Shown here: positions 1-8,447 of the stretch, piece by piece
How positions within the stretch are numbered: the stretch's first letter is position 1
How the letters are laid out: the number at the start of each line of letters is the position of its first letter
The notes under the pieces: model-generated
Seen by the model: only the letters and a program-made list of their open reading frames with translations
Database searches by the model: none
Told to the model about the DNA's origin: nothing
DNA from: JAJAZB01 sp964244295
GTDB lineage: Bacteria; Bacteroidota; Bacteroidia; Cytophagales; Spirosomataceae
Length of the DNA: 64,000 nt
Assembly: GCA_964244295.1 (NCBI GenBank)
Contig: CAXTIG010000012.1
Coordinates: 62,001-126,000, forward strand
Direction of reading: 5' to 3'
Position numbers and translations under genes: made by a program

Positions 1-3000
1 TTCGCCACTTCCTCTTTTGTGCGCTTGAGCAGGAAGGGGTAAATCATCCGGCGGAGTTCGGCGGCTTTGGTCGCGTCCTGGTGTTTGTCGATGGGCGTGG
101 CGTATTCGGTGCGGAAAAACTCCCGCGAGCCGAGCAGACCAGGGTTCAGAAATTCCATCTGGCTGTACAAATCGAAGGTGTTGTTTTCCACCGGCGTGCC
201 CGTCATCACGAGCCGGTTGCGGGCCTGCAACACCCGCGCCGTTTTGGCCGCGAGCGAGTCGGGATTTTTGATGGCCTGCGATTCGTCGAGCACGATGTAT
301 TCAAAAACAATCGGTCGGAACAACTCTACGTCCGAACGCATCGTGCCGTAGGTGGTCAGCACGAGGTCGTAGCCGGCGAAATCGGCGGCGGTTTTGGTTC
401 GGTCGGGGCCGTGGTGGGGGCGCAGGCGCAGGTCGGGGCAGAATTTCTGCACCTCGGCCTGCCAGTTGAAGAGCAGCGAAGTCGGCACCACCACGAGCGA
501 AAGGGCACCGGCGCGGCGGGCTTTGATTTCCCGCAAAAACGTGATGACCTGGAGGGTTTTGCCCAGCCCCATGTCGTCGGCGAGGCAGCCGCCCCAGCCA
601 AATTCGTCCAGAAAATGCAGCCACTTGTAGCCCTCCACCTGGTAGGGGCGCAGGGTGGCCGTGATGGTTTCGGGCAAAGCCACGGTGTTGATTTCCCGAA
701 AATCGAGCAGCTTTTGTTTTTTCTCGGCCAGTTCGGCCTGGATTTGCTCGTCGTCTAGCTGGCCCAACGCGTCGAGCAGGCTGAAGTGGCGTTTGGAGAG
801 ACGCAGTTCGTCGCCCTTGCTTTCGGCCATTTTGAGCAGTTGGCCGTAGCGTTCGAGCCAGTCCTGGGGCAGCAGGCCAAGCGAGCCGTCGGCGAGTTTG
901 ACGTACTCCTGGCGGTTGAGCAGCGCCTTGCGCACGTCGGTGAGCGAGGCAAACTGGTCGCCGAATTGAATTTCGAGCCGCAAATCGAACCAGTCGATGC
1001 CCGAACTCACCCGCGATTGCACCACGGCCCGGTTGGGGTTGATGCGAAATTTTTTCAGGTCTTTAAACCCGAACACGGGAATGCCCCGATTTTTGGTTTC
1101 TTCAAAAAATCGCAGAAACCAGCCTTCTTCGGCCAGCTTTTGAAAGGGCAGGTAAAAAAACGGGCGGTGCTGCTGGGCTGGGAAATCCGGGTGCAGTTCC
1201 CGCAAAAAATGGAGGATGTCGGCTTCGGCGGCGGGATCGCGCTGGTCCTGGCGCAGGGTTCCGTCGGCAAAAACCACCCGGCTGCTGCGCCCGTCGTTGG
1301 GCAGTTCGAGGGTCTCGGCTTCGTCGCCCTCGCCGGGCAGTTCGTAGGCAAAGGTGGGCACGAACAGCACGTGTTCCTCGTCTTCCTTCAAATACACCCG
1401 CCCTTCCACGAAACCGAGTTGGCGGCTCTGCGCTTGGGGCAAAGTGCCTAAATCGACCTCGAACTGCTGGGCGAGCGGACGGATGAATTGTTCGAAAAAC
1501 GGCGCAAAAAACGTTTTCCGCACCCGCACCGCCCCCGCCGCCGCGAAGGGTTGCAGCACGTCGAGGTCGGCGGGTGAGGCGAGTTTGTAGAGCGTGTTGC
1601 CGCGTTCGAGCAGCCAGGAAGTTCCCGGTCGGCGCATGGATTTGAGCGAAACGGCCTCCCCACCAATCCGAACGTAGGCCTCCACGGCCAGAAACTCTTC
1701 GCTTTCAACCACCTTGAAAAACGGCTTCAGCCGCAGCGGAGAAAGAATAACGGCGGTCATGGTGGTGAGGGAATGCCCGTAAGTTTCGGGATTGAAAAAC
1801 ACGCGTTTGCCTTCGAGCAGGTCGAAAAAATGGTCGAGGTACTGGCCCGTCCATTCCTGGGCGAAAGCGAGGGCGTCGGGGCTGAGTTGGTCGGGCATCA
1901 CGTAGTACACGTACCCGGCCACGAGGCTGGCTTTGCGCAGGGCACCGGCGAGGGTTTCGTAGCTGAAACTGCGGCTGAGGTGAATGGCGTCGCGGTCGCT
2001 GCGTTCGATGAGCGGCAACTCGTCGAGGCTGCCCTGGCGGAGTTCCTTGAGGTGGGTGAGTTTGCCGTTTTTGGGATTTTCGTTGGCCGCCAGCGGGGTA
2101 ACTTTCAGGCCGGGCAAGCCCAGGCTGGGGAGGTTGAGGTCGAGGGAAAATAGCAGAATCCGGCGGCTTTCGGCCTCCGGGTCGGGCGCTTTCCGGGCCA
2201 CGACCACCGCCGGGGGCGGCGTGCCCCAGCCCCGCCGGAGTTTTTGCCAATCCTGGTGAACGGGCTGGATGGAGGCATCGAGGACAACCAACTGGAGTTT
2301 GTCACTGGCCTGATCCATTTTGAAGTCGAATTTTCCCTTCAAATTATCCTCCATCGCAAACCCGTAGGGGGCCAGCAGCTTGTTTTTCGCCGCCGTCCAG
2401 TCCTGGCTCATCGTCTCGAAGGCCCGCTTGCCAAACGTGTTGCGCAGGTGGAGCAACACCACGATTTTGTGAACGCACAGCGGCGTGACCTGCTCGGCGT
2501 TGCAGGTGCAACTGGTGTGGAGCCGCTCGGCGGGCATCCGGCTCATCCGCACCGTGAACACTTCTTTTCGGTACGTCATCTCAGCCTCTACGTTGCCGTT
2601 GCTGGCCGCGAGGATTTTGACCGTTTTCACGGCGCTGCGCTGTTTCCAGGCTTCGGGCGTGGTGTTGTTCTGGAGGCGGTTGTCGGCGATTTCGGGCAGG
2701 GCCAACTCCGAATCGAGCATGGTCTGGAGTTTGGGCGGGGCGCTGTCGGTCAGCAACGGGGCCAGGGCGAGCAGGGCCGCTGTGCGGTGTTTGCAGATGC
2801 CGCCCCAGTCGTAGGGGCAGGTGCAGGAGGTGACGATGGCTTCGGGATTTTCCGACTGAAACCCGCGCAGGCCGACGGTGTAGGCGTTGCCGCCGCTTTC
2901 GCTTTTTATCCGAAACGTGGCGGTTCCGCTGCCCGAACGGTCGAAGCTCTTCAACTCAAACCGCCCGCGTTGGTGAATGTTTTGCCCTCGTTTGAGTACC

Positions 3001-3062
3001 TGCGGTTCGGTGTGTTGGCGCAGAAACTGGTTGATGACGGCGTGGGCGACGAGTTGGGCCAT
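1..3062 (-). CDS. SWIM zinc-finger SNF2-family helicase (3' end outside window)
   Basis: About 1020 codons read from an ATG at 3062-3060 to the window edge with no stop, so the C-terminal helicase lobe is missing. Two SWIM-type zinc motifs are visible: C80-x-C82...C90-x-H92 and a second C-x-C...C-x-H near residues 183-196. The SNF2 ATPase starts near residue 800: motif I reads DMGLGKT (Lys about 835), motif II is DESQ (about 926-929), and motif III is MTGTPVENN shortly after. SWIM-SNF2 proteins are cytosolic, DNA-dependent ATPases thought to remodel or translocate on nucleoprotein; the substrate is unknown here. The middle portion (about 250-750) is the poorly characterised spacer typical of bacterial SNF2 proteins. 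The gene stands alone and is preceded by an inverted repeat at 3153-3278. Family is sure; cellular role is inference. Confidence 0.93.
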   Translation of the reverse strand, partial: MAQLVAHAVINQFLRQHTEPQVLKRGQNIHQRGRFELKSFDRSGSGTATFRIKSESGGNAYTVGLRGFQSENPEAIVTSCTCPYDWGGICKHRTAALLALAPLLTDSAPPKLQTMLDSELALPEIADNRLQNNTTPEAWKQRSAVKTVKILAASNGNVEAEMTYRKEVFTVRMSRMPAERLHTSCTCNAEQVTPLCVHKIVVLLHLRNTFGKRAFETMSQDWTAAKNKLLAPYGFAMEDNLKGKFDFKMDQASDKLQLVVLDASIQPVHQDWQKLRRGWGTPPPAVVVARKAPDPEAESRRILLFSLDLNLPSLGLPGLKVTPLAANENPKNGKLTHLKELRQGSLDELPLIERSDRDAIHLSRSFSYETLAGALRKASLVAGYVYYVMPDQLSPDALAFAQEWTGQYLDHFFDLLEGKRVFFNPETYGHSLTTMTAVILSPLRLKPFFKVVESEEFLAVEAYVRIGGEAVSLKSMRRPGTSWLLERGNTLYKLASPADLDVLQPFAAAGAVRVRKTFFAPFFEQFIRPLAQQFEVDLGTLPQAQSRQLGFVEGRVYLKEDEEHVLFVPTFAYELPGEGDEAETLELPNDGRSSRVVFADGTLRQDQRDPAAEADILHFLRELHPDFPAQQHRPFFYLPFQKLAEEGWFLRFFEETKNRGIPVFGFKDLKKFRINPNRAVVQSRVSSGIDWFDLRLEIQFGDQFASLTDVRKALLNRQEYVKLADGSLGLLPQDWLERYGQLLKMAESKGDELRLSKRHFSLLDALGQLDDEQIQAELAEKKQKLLDFREINTVALPETITATLRPYQVEGYKWLHFLDEFGWGGCLADDMGLGKTLQVITFLREIKARRAGALSLVVVPTSLLFNWQAEVQKFCPDLRLRPHHGPDRTKTAADFAGYDLVLTTYGTMRSDVELFRPIVFEYIVLDESQAIKNPDSLAAKTARVLQARNRLVMTGTPVENNTFDLYSQMEFLNPGLLGSREFFRTEYATPIDKHQDATKAAELRRMIYPFLLKRTKEEVA

Positions 3063-3152
3063 TGGCACAAAAGTAGGTGTAGGCGGGGTTTGGATAAAAC
3101 GCAAGTCAGTACGCACGATGCAAGTGCGAGCTGGCCTCCATCCGCCAGTGTT

Positions 3153-3278
3153 CCGTCAGCTAAAGCAAACGGCAAAAGATAAAAGTCCCTCCGGGACTCA
3201 CGAATAGGTGTCTTTTAGCCCCGAAACGGTCCGCCGCTGCGGGGGCTTTCACCACTTGCCGTTTGCTTTAGCTGACGG
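3153..3278. repeat. Inverted repeat with 23-nt perfect arms
   Basis: Arm 1 at 3153-3175 begins CCGTCAGCTAAAGC and arm 2 at 3256-3278 is its exact reverse complement. The 80-nt interior holds small hairpins of its own (for example AGTCCCTCCGGGACT). It fills the gap between the divergently oriented-looking starts of the helicase gene and the end of the hydrolase gene. Its sequence is unlike the GTCATCC-type palindromes elsewhere in the window. Confidence 0.85.
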
Positions 3279-3306
3279 ACATGGGCGGGAGATGCACACT
3301 ACTTTT

Positions 3307-5169
3307 TTACTCCAACACCTTCACCCGCAAGGCGCTCGCCGCCGAAGCCGAGTGGTACACCCGGTGAGTCGCTTTGATAAAATCGCTTTCGTTCGCCTGG
3401 AAGATATTCGGTACGAACGTCTGCGGGTTGCGGTCGATAAGCGGAAACCAAGTACTCTGCACCTGCACCATCACCCGGTGGCCCTTTTTGAAGGTGTGTA
3501 GCACGTCGATTAACTCCAGGTTCACCGGCTCGACCTGGCCCGGTTTGAAGGGTACCGGCTTGGAAATGTCTTGCCGGTAGCGCCCCCGGAAGGCATCCGA
3601 ACGGAGCATCTGCTGGAACCCACCCAGCGCCACGCCCTTGTCGGTTTTGCCCGCGTCGTCGGGGTACACGTCGATGAGTTTGACGATGAAATCGGCGTCC
3701 GTGCCGGTGGTCGAGACGTTGAGGGCGGCGAGGAGATTGCCGACCAGGGTCAGGTCCTTTTCCAGCACGTCCGTCTGGTAGGTCAGTACGTCGGGGCGGC
3801 GGGAGGCGAAGCGCTGGTCTTCGACCATGTAGTCCTGGTTCATGCCGATGGTGATGGTTTGGGTGAAGGGCACCGGGTGAGTGGGGTCGGAGAGAAACTC
3901 GTCGTAGGCCGCGCCGGTTTTCGGGGCTTCAAAACCCAGTTTCCCGCCGGGCAGCAGGTACAGGCTTTTTTCCACGGCGGTTTTCGGCGGCCAGGCGTCG
4001 AAACTGCGCCACTGGTTGCTGCCGGTTTCAAAGACTTGGGCTTCGGGAAACGCCGCCTCGCCTTCGCCTTTGAGGAAGTGTTTGAAAAACTTCAGTTCGA
4101 TGTTTTCCCGAAAATACGGCCCCGTTTTGGAGTTGAATTTTACGTTGCCGAGCGCATCGCCGTCGCCGTTCCAGCCGCCGTGCGTCCAGGGACCGGCCAC
4201 GAGGACGTTGTAAATGCCGGGATTCTGCTTCTCGATGGCTTGGTACGTTTTGAAAATCCCGTGTAAATCTTCGGCGTCGTACCAGCCGCCCACAATCATC
4301 ACGGCGTGTTTGATGCCATTGAGGTGGGGCAGGATGTTACGCGATTTCCAGAACTCGTCGTAGGTCGGGTGTTCGAGGTTGCCGGTCCAGTACGGGTCTT
4401 TGCTGCCGTAGAATTCCGGCTTCTGCGAATTTTTCAAAGGCCCCAGGTTCAGGAAAAACTGGTAGCCGTCGGGCGTGCCGTACTTGATACTTTTGGTGGA
4501 ATAGTCGCGGGTGGGGGTGCCGTCGGTGCGGTTGGTGAAGAAGGGGTAAAACGTGAAGTTGTGCGGCAGCATGAAAGCCCCGTTGTGGTAGCTATCGTCG
4601 CGCCAGAGGTCGGCCATCGGGGCCTGCGGCGAAGAAGCGACCAGCGCCGGGTGTCCCGAAATCGTACCGACCGAGGCGTAAAAACCGGGGTAACTGATGC
4701 CCCACTGGCCCACTTTGCCGTTGTTGTTCGGAATGTTCTTCACCAGCCAATCCACCGTGTCGTAGGTGTCGGTGCTTTCGTCCACGTCGTCCTTCGTTTT
4801 TTTGTTCGGAATCTGCGGGGTCATTTCCTTGAAAACGCCCTCGCTCATCCAGCGCCCCCGCACGTCCTGGTACACGATGATGAACTTGTCCTGCATTACA
4901 AACTCGCTCGGTCCCAATCGTCGGGGAAATGCCTCCGGCCCAAAAGGAGCCTGGTAAGGAGTCCGCTGCATCAGAATCGGGTACTTTTTCCCCGGCGAGG
5001 CGTCTCTCGGGATGAATACCGCCGTGAAGAGTTTCTTCCCGTCGCGCATCGGAATCTGGTGCTCCACTTTCGTGTAGTTGTCTTTGGCGAAGGTGTTGGG
5101 CGGGGGTGGGGTAGGGGTTTGGGCCAGGGCGGGGAGGCTGAGGAAGCAGAGCAAAAAAGTGCTTTTCAT
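3307..5169 (-). CDS. Secreted CocE/NonD-family hydrolase (peptidase S15 type), copy 1
   Basis: A 620-residue protein with a Sec signal peptide (residues 1-17, ending ALAQ). The alpha/beta-hydrolase core shows the CocE/X-Pro dipeptidyl-peptidase triad: Ser159 in GISYPG, Asp298 in GGWYDAED, His330 in GPWTHGG. The C-terminal third is the beta-rich jelly-roll typical of the family (TDVLEKDLTLVGN, then KGHRVMVQVQSTWFP). Family members hydrolyse acyl esters or amides, including alpha-amino acid esters, beta-lactam side chains and X-Pro peptides; the substrate cannot be read from sequence. It lies directly downstream of a paralogue on the same strand (5356-7227), separated by an 84-nt palindrome, so the pair probably arose by tandem duplication. 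Probably periplasmic or secreted. Confidence 0.93.
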   Translation of the reverse strand: MKSTFLLCFLSLPALAQTPTPPPPNTFAKDNYTKVEHQIPMRDGKKLFTAVFIPRDASPGKKYPILMQRTPYQAPFGPEAFPRRLGPSEFVMQDKFIIVYQDVRGRWMSEGVFKEMTPQIPNKKTKDDVDESTDTYDTVDWLVKNIPNNNGKVGQWGISYPGFYASVGTISGHPALVASSPQAPMADLWRDDSYHNGAFMLPHNFTFYPFFTNRTDGTPTRDYSTKSIKYGTPDGYQFFLNLGPLKNSQKPEFYGSKDPYWTGNLEHPTYDEFWKSRNILPHLNGIKHAVMIVGGWYDAEDLHGIFKTYQAIEKQNPGIYNVLVAGPWTHGGWNGDGDALGNVKFNSKTGPYFRENIELKFFKHFLKGEGEAAFPEAQVFETGSNQWRSFDAWPPKTAVEKSLYLLPGGKLGFEAPKTGAAYDEFLSDPTHPVPFTQTITIGMNQDYMVEDQRFASRRPDVLTYQTDVLEKDLTLVGNLLAALNVSTTGTDADFIVKLIDVYPDDAGKTDKGVALGGFQQMLRSDAFRGRYRQDISKPVPFKPGQVEPVNLELIDVLHTFKKGHRVMVQVQSTWFPLIDRNPQTFVPNIFQANESDFIKATHRVYHSASAASALRVKVLE

Positions 5170-5210
5170 ATCGAAACGGAGACGATGAAAAAAGAAAAAA
5201 AGGGAAAGCT

Positions 5211-5294
5211 GTCATCCTGGAAGGACCTTGTTGGATTACCGTTCCCCTATCCTGAAACGGGAACGGTCGTCCAACAAGGTCCTTCCAGGATGAC
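5211..5294. repeat. GTCATCC-type palindrome between the tandem hydrolase genes
   Basis: Arms of 25 nt match perfectly: 5211-5235 begins GTCATCCTGGAAGGACC, and 5270-5294 is its reverse complement. A nested stem (ACCGTTCCC / GGGAACGGT) occupies part of the interior. The strong hairpin may terminate or attenuate transcription between the two hydrolase genes; that effect is inferred. Confidence 0.9.
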
Positions 5295-5355
5295 ACAATA
5301 AAAGATGACACAATTAACGGTCGGATGGCTTTTTCACCATCCGACCGCTGGCGGA

Positions 5356-7227
5356 TTATTCCAACACCTCCACCTTCACCACGCTCGGTGCCACCTTCGA
5401 GTGGTACACCCGGTGGGTGGCTTTGATGAAATCGGTGGAGTCGGCCTCGAAAATGTTGGGCACGAATTTCTGCGGGTTGCGGTCGATGAGCGGAAACCAG
5501 GTGCTTTGCACCTGAATCTGTACCCGGTGGCCTTTTTTGAAGGTGTGCAGCACGTCCTGCAAACGGAAGGTCACGTCTTCCACCTGGCCGGGTTTAAATG
5601 GCACCGGCGTGGTGAAGCCCTTGCGGAAGCGCCCGCGCATCACTTCGCTGCGCACCATCTGGTGGTAGTTGCTCAGGGAAACCTTTTTGTCGGGCATGTA
5701 GGGATGGTTTTTTTCGTTGGCGGGGTACACGTCCACGAGTTTCACCACCCAGTCGGCGTCGGTGCCGGTAGTGCTCACTTTCAGCGCCGCCGTGATTTCG
5801 CCGCCGAGCGTCAGGTCATTTTCGAGCACGTCGGTCTGGAAGGTGAGCACGTCGGGGCGGCGGGCGGCGAAGCGCTGGTCTTCGCTCATGTAGTTGAAGG
5901 GCGTGAAACCGAGCATTCCCTGGTAATCTTCCGAACTCGGCACCGGCTTCATCGGGTCGCTGACGTACTCGCTGAAGGAAGTTCCCGCCGGGGCCTGCTC
6001 CGAAAGTTTCCCCGCTTCGCGAAAAAACAAATTCATTTTCCGGGCCGATTTCTGAGGCCACTCTCCGAACTGCTTCCACTCTTTTTTACCCGTGTCGAAC
6101 AGGTACGCTTCGGGCAGACCGGTTTTGCCGTCGCCCGCGCCTTTCAGGAAATGGTTGAAGAATTTAGCCTCGATTTCCCGCTGGTAAAACGTGGCGATGC
6201 TGTCGCCGAAATAAATGTTGCTGTGCAGCGTGTGCCCCGTTTCCTGCGACCAGCGCCCGTGGCCAAACGGCCCCATTACCAGCGTGTTGTAAATGCCGGG
6301 GTTGGCTTTTTCGGTGGTTTTGTAAATCGTCAGCGGACCGTACAAATCTTCGGCGTCGAACCAGCCGCCGACCGTCATCAGCGCGGGTTTTACGCCCTTC
6401 AGGTGCGGCACGATGCTGCGCTTTTGCCAGAACTCGTCGTAGTTGGGATGCTGGATGGTTTCGTTCCAGTAAAAATTGTCGGCGTAGTACTTCTTCGCGT
6501 TTTTGAGCGGGCCGAGGTCGTAATAAAACTGGTAGCCGTCCTGAGTGCCGGGTTGCACCATGCCTTTGAGCCACCATTCCTGGGTAGTCGGCCCGCCGGT
6601 CTGGATACCGAAGAGTGGGAACGTGGTAAAATAATGCTCGATAAACGCCCCGTTGTGGTGAAAATCGTCGAAGAAAAAATCCGAAACTGGGGCTTGCGGC
6701 GAGGAGGCTTTCAGCGCCGGGTGCTGGCTCAAAGCCCCCGCGATGGTGTAAAAACCGGGGTAGCTGATGCCCCACTGGCCCACGCGTCCGTTGTGGTTCT
6801 GGACGTTTTTCAAGAGCCATTCGATGGTGTCGTAGGTGTCGCTGGCCTCGTCCACCTGGCTGGGCTGGCTTTTGTTTTCGAGGTGGGGCGTCATGTTCGT
6901 CCAGGTGCCTTCGCTCAGGTACCGGCCCCGTACGTCTTGGTACACGAAAATGTACTTGTCGGCCGACAAAAACTTCGATGGCCCCAGGCGGGCGGGGTAC
7001 TTGTCTTCGCCGTAGGGGGCCACGTTGTAGCAGGTGCGCTGCATCAGAAAGGGGTACTGGTTCTGGGCCGAGGCATCTTTGGGCACGTACACGGCGGTGT
7101 GAAGCTTGATGCCGTCGCGCATCGGGATTTTGTACTCGAATTTTTGAAAATTCTCTTTGATGAAGGAGGTTTGGGCAAAAAGCCCGGTGCCGTGTAGCAA
7201 CGCGAGCAGGAGAAGCAGTCTTCGCAT
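5356..7227 (-). CDS. Secreted CocE/NonD-family hydrolase (peptidase S15 type), copy 2
   Basis: A 623-residue paralogue of the 3307-5169 product with a signal peptide of about 19 residues (LLLLLALLHGTGLFAQ). The catalytic triad is intact: Ser155 in GISYPG, Asp291 in GGWFDAED, His323 in GPFGHGR. The same C-terminal jelly-roll is present. The two proteins align along their whole length, including the DTYDT segment before the nucleophile and a closing FIKATHRVYHS motif, but differ enough in loops to suggest different substrates. It precedes copy 1 on the minus strand, so it would be the first gene if the two are co-transcribed. Substrate unknown. Confidence 0.93.
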   Translation of the reverse strand: MRRLLLLLALLHGTGLFAQTSFIKENFQKFEYKIPMRDGIKLHTAVYVPKDASAQNQYPFLMQRTCYNVAPYGEDKYPARLGPSKFLSADKYIFVYQDVRGRYLSEGTWTNMTPHLENKSQPSQVDEASDTYDTIEWLLKNVQNHNGRVGQWGISYPGFYTIAGALSQHPALKASSPQAPVSDFFFDDFHHNGAFIEHYFTTFPLFGIQTGGPTTQEWWLKGMVQPGTQDGYQFYYDLGPLKNAKKYYADNFYWNETIQHPNYDEFWQKRSIVPHLKGVKPALMTVGGWFDAEDLYGPLTIYKTTEKANPGIYNTLVMGPFGHGRWSQETGHTLHSNIYFGDSIATFYQREIEAKFFNHFLKGAGDGKTGLPEAYLFDTGKKEWKQFGEWPQKSARKMNLFFREAGKLSEQAPAGTSFSEYVSDPMKPVPSSEDYQGMLGFTPFNYMSEDQRFAARRPDVLTFQTDVLENDLTLGGEITAALKVSTTGTDADWVVKLVDVYPANEKNHPYMPDKKVSLSNYHQMVRSEVMRGRFRKGFTTPVPFKPGQVEDVTFRLQDVLHTFKKGHRVQIQVQSTWFPLIDRNPQKFVPNIFEADSTDFIKATHRVYHSKVAPSVVKVEVLE

Positions 7228-7323
7228 GGAGATTGGTTTTAAAATCAGTCGGGCAACTTACGAAAAGGGCGGGGCGGCTGCAAGCAAGTTTACTTCTAAG
7301 GCGGCAAAGCGGGGCTTGTTCGC

Positions 7324-7331
7324 TACTTTTG
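7324..7331 (+). promoter_or_regulatory. Candidate -7 box (TAnnTTTG) upstream of hisG
   Basis: TACTTTTG fits the Bacteroidota -7 consensus TAnnTTTG and is followed by GC, as is common. I see no convincing TTG -33 element at the right distance. Transcription from here would run through the 35-bp palindrome before reaching hisG at 7489. Confidence 0.4.
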
Positions 7332-7354
7332 CGGGCCAATAAATCCCCCCTTCC

Positions 7355-7475
7355 TGTCATCCTGAGCTTGCGAAGGACCTCGTTGGACTTCCTTTTAATC
7401 GGCGGTTCGCTACCGTTGGGTTACCGTCCAACTAGCCGGTAGTCCAACGAGGTCCTTCGCAAGCTCAGGATGACA
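7355..7475. repeat. GTCATCC-type palindrome, 35-nt perfect arms, in the hisG leader
   Basis: Arms 7355-7389 (TGTCATCCTGAGCTTGCG...) and 7441-7475 are perfect reverse complements. The right edge overlaps the likely ribosome-binding stretch AAGGAG (7475-7480) nine bases before the GTG start of hisG. Folding could therefore affect hisG translation; this is inferred. Confidence 0.92.
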
Positions 7476-7488
7476 AGGAGTTTTTATC

Positions 7489-8361
7489 GTGAACCAACCC
7501 ACCTTACGCATCGCCATCCAAAAATCCGGTCGCCTCAGCGAGGATTCCCTCCGCCTGTTCCGCGAATGCGGCATTAAATTCGATAGCGGCACCGGCAAAC
7601 TGAAATCCGCCGCGAGCAATTTCCCCGCCGAATTCCTCTTCCTCCGCGACGACGACATACCCGGCTACGTCGAAGATGGCGTGGCCGACGTGGGCATCGT
7701 GGGCGAAAACGTGTTCGAGGAAACCCGCAAAGCCCACATTTCCCTCGAACCGGTCTACAGGCTGGGTTTTTCCAAATGCCGCCTCAGCATCGCCATCCCA
7801 CGGGGTGAAATCTACGCCGGCGTGGCCGACTTGCAGGGCAAACGCATCGCTACGAGTTACCCGGTGATTCTGGGCAATTTTCTGCAAAAAAACGGCGTCG
7901 AAGCCCAGCTCCACGTCATCAGTGGCTCGGTCGAAATTGCGCCCGGCATTGGCCTGGCCGACGCCGTGTGCGACATCGTCAGTTCGGGCAGCACGCTGTT
8001 GAGCAACGGGTTGAAAGAAGTCGAGACGATTTTTAAGTCTGAAGCCGTGCTCATCGGGCACCCGGCGCTGTCGGAGGAAAAACGAGGGATTTTGGACAAA
8101 CTCCTGTTCCGGGTACAGGCCGTGCAGGCGGCGGCCAACCACAAGTACGTGGTGCTCAACGCCCCCAACGAAGCTTTGCCCCGCATCGAAGCGCTCTTGC
8201 CCGGCCTCAAGGCCCCGACCGTCGTGGCGCTCGACACGCCCGGCTGGAGTGCCGTGCATTCGGTGCTGGCCGAGGAAGATTTCTGGGAAAAAATCGACGC
8301 CCTGCGCGAGGCGGGTGCCGAAGGAATTTTGGTGGTGCCGATTGAGAAGATGATAAGATGA
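7489..8361 (+). CDS. hisG: ATP phosphoribosyltransferase, long form (histidine step 1)
   Basis: A 290-residue enzyme condensing ATP with PRPP, the committed first step of histidine synthesis in the cytosol. The N-terminal catalytic domain is typical (IAIQKSGRL, then a GVADVGIVGENV segment) and the phosphate-binding region reads VSSGSTLLSNGL. The extra C-terminal domain, about residues 215-290 (ending EGILVVPIEKMIR), is the ACT-like histidine-feedback domain of long-form HisG, so no HisZ partner is needed. The start is GTG at 7489, chosen from the AAGGAG spacing and homology of the N-terminus. It heads a his cluster with hisD, a LolA-like gene and hisC. Confidence 0.97.
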   Translation: MNQPTLRIAIQKSGRLSEDSLRLFRECGIKFDSGTGKLKSAASNFPAEFLFLRDDDIPGYVEDGVADVGIVGENVFEETRKAHISLEPVYRLGFSKCRLSIAIPRGEIYAGVADLQGKRIATSYPVILGNFLQKNGVEAQLHVISGSVEIAPGIGLADAVCDIVSSGSTLLSNGLKEVETIFKSEAVLIGHPALSEEKRGILDKLLFRVQAVQAAANHKYVVLNAPNEALPRIEALLPGLKAPTVVALDTPGWSAVHSVLAEEDFWEKIDALREAGAEGILVVPIEKMIR

Positions 8362-8365
8362 AGAA

Positions 8366-8446
8366 GTTGAAAGTGGAAAATTGAAAGTGGACAGCATCGG
8401 TAACTTTCAATTTTCCACTCGCCACTTTCAATTTTCAACTTTCAAC
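8366..8446. repeat. TTGAAAGTGG-type palindromic repeat between hisG and hisD
   Basis: A 15-bp perfect stem pairs 8373-8387 (GTGGAAAATTGAAAG) with 8404-8418. Further CACTTTCAA/TTCAACTTTCAAC copies follow up to two bases before the hisD ATG. The sequence is AT-rich and different from the GTCATCC-type elements. Confidence 0.8.
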
Positions 8447-8447
8447 C

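Noticed and set aside
5305..7197. A 630-codon open frame on the plus strand across the second CocE gene
   Set aside because: It lies exactly antisense to a well-supported hydrolase gene and its product is His/Val/Gly-rich without any domain; a shadow of GC-rich codon use.
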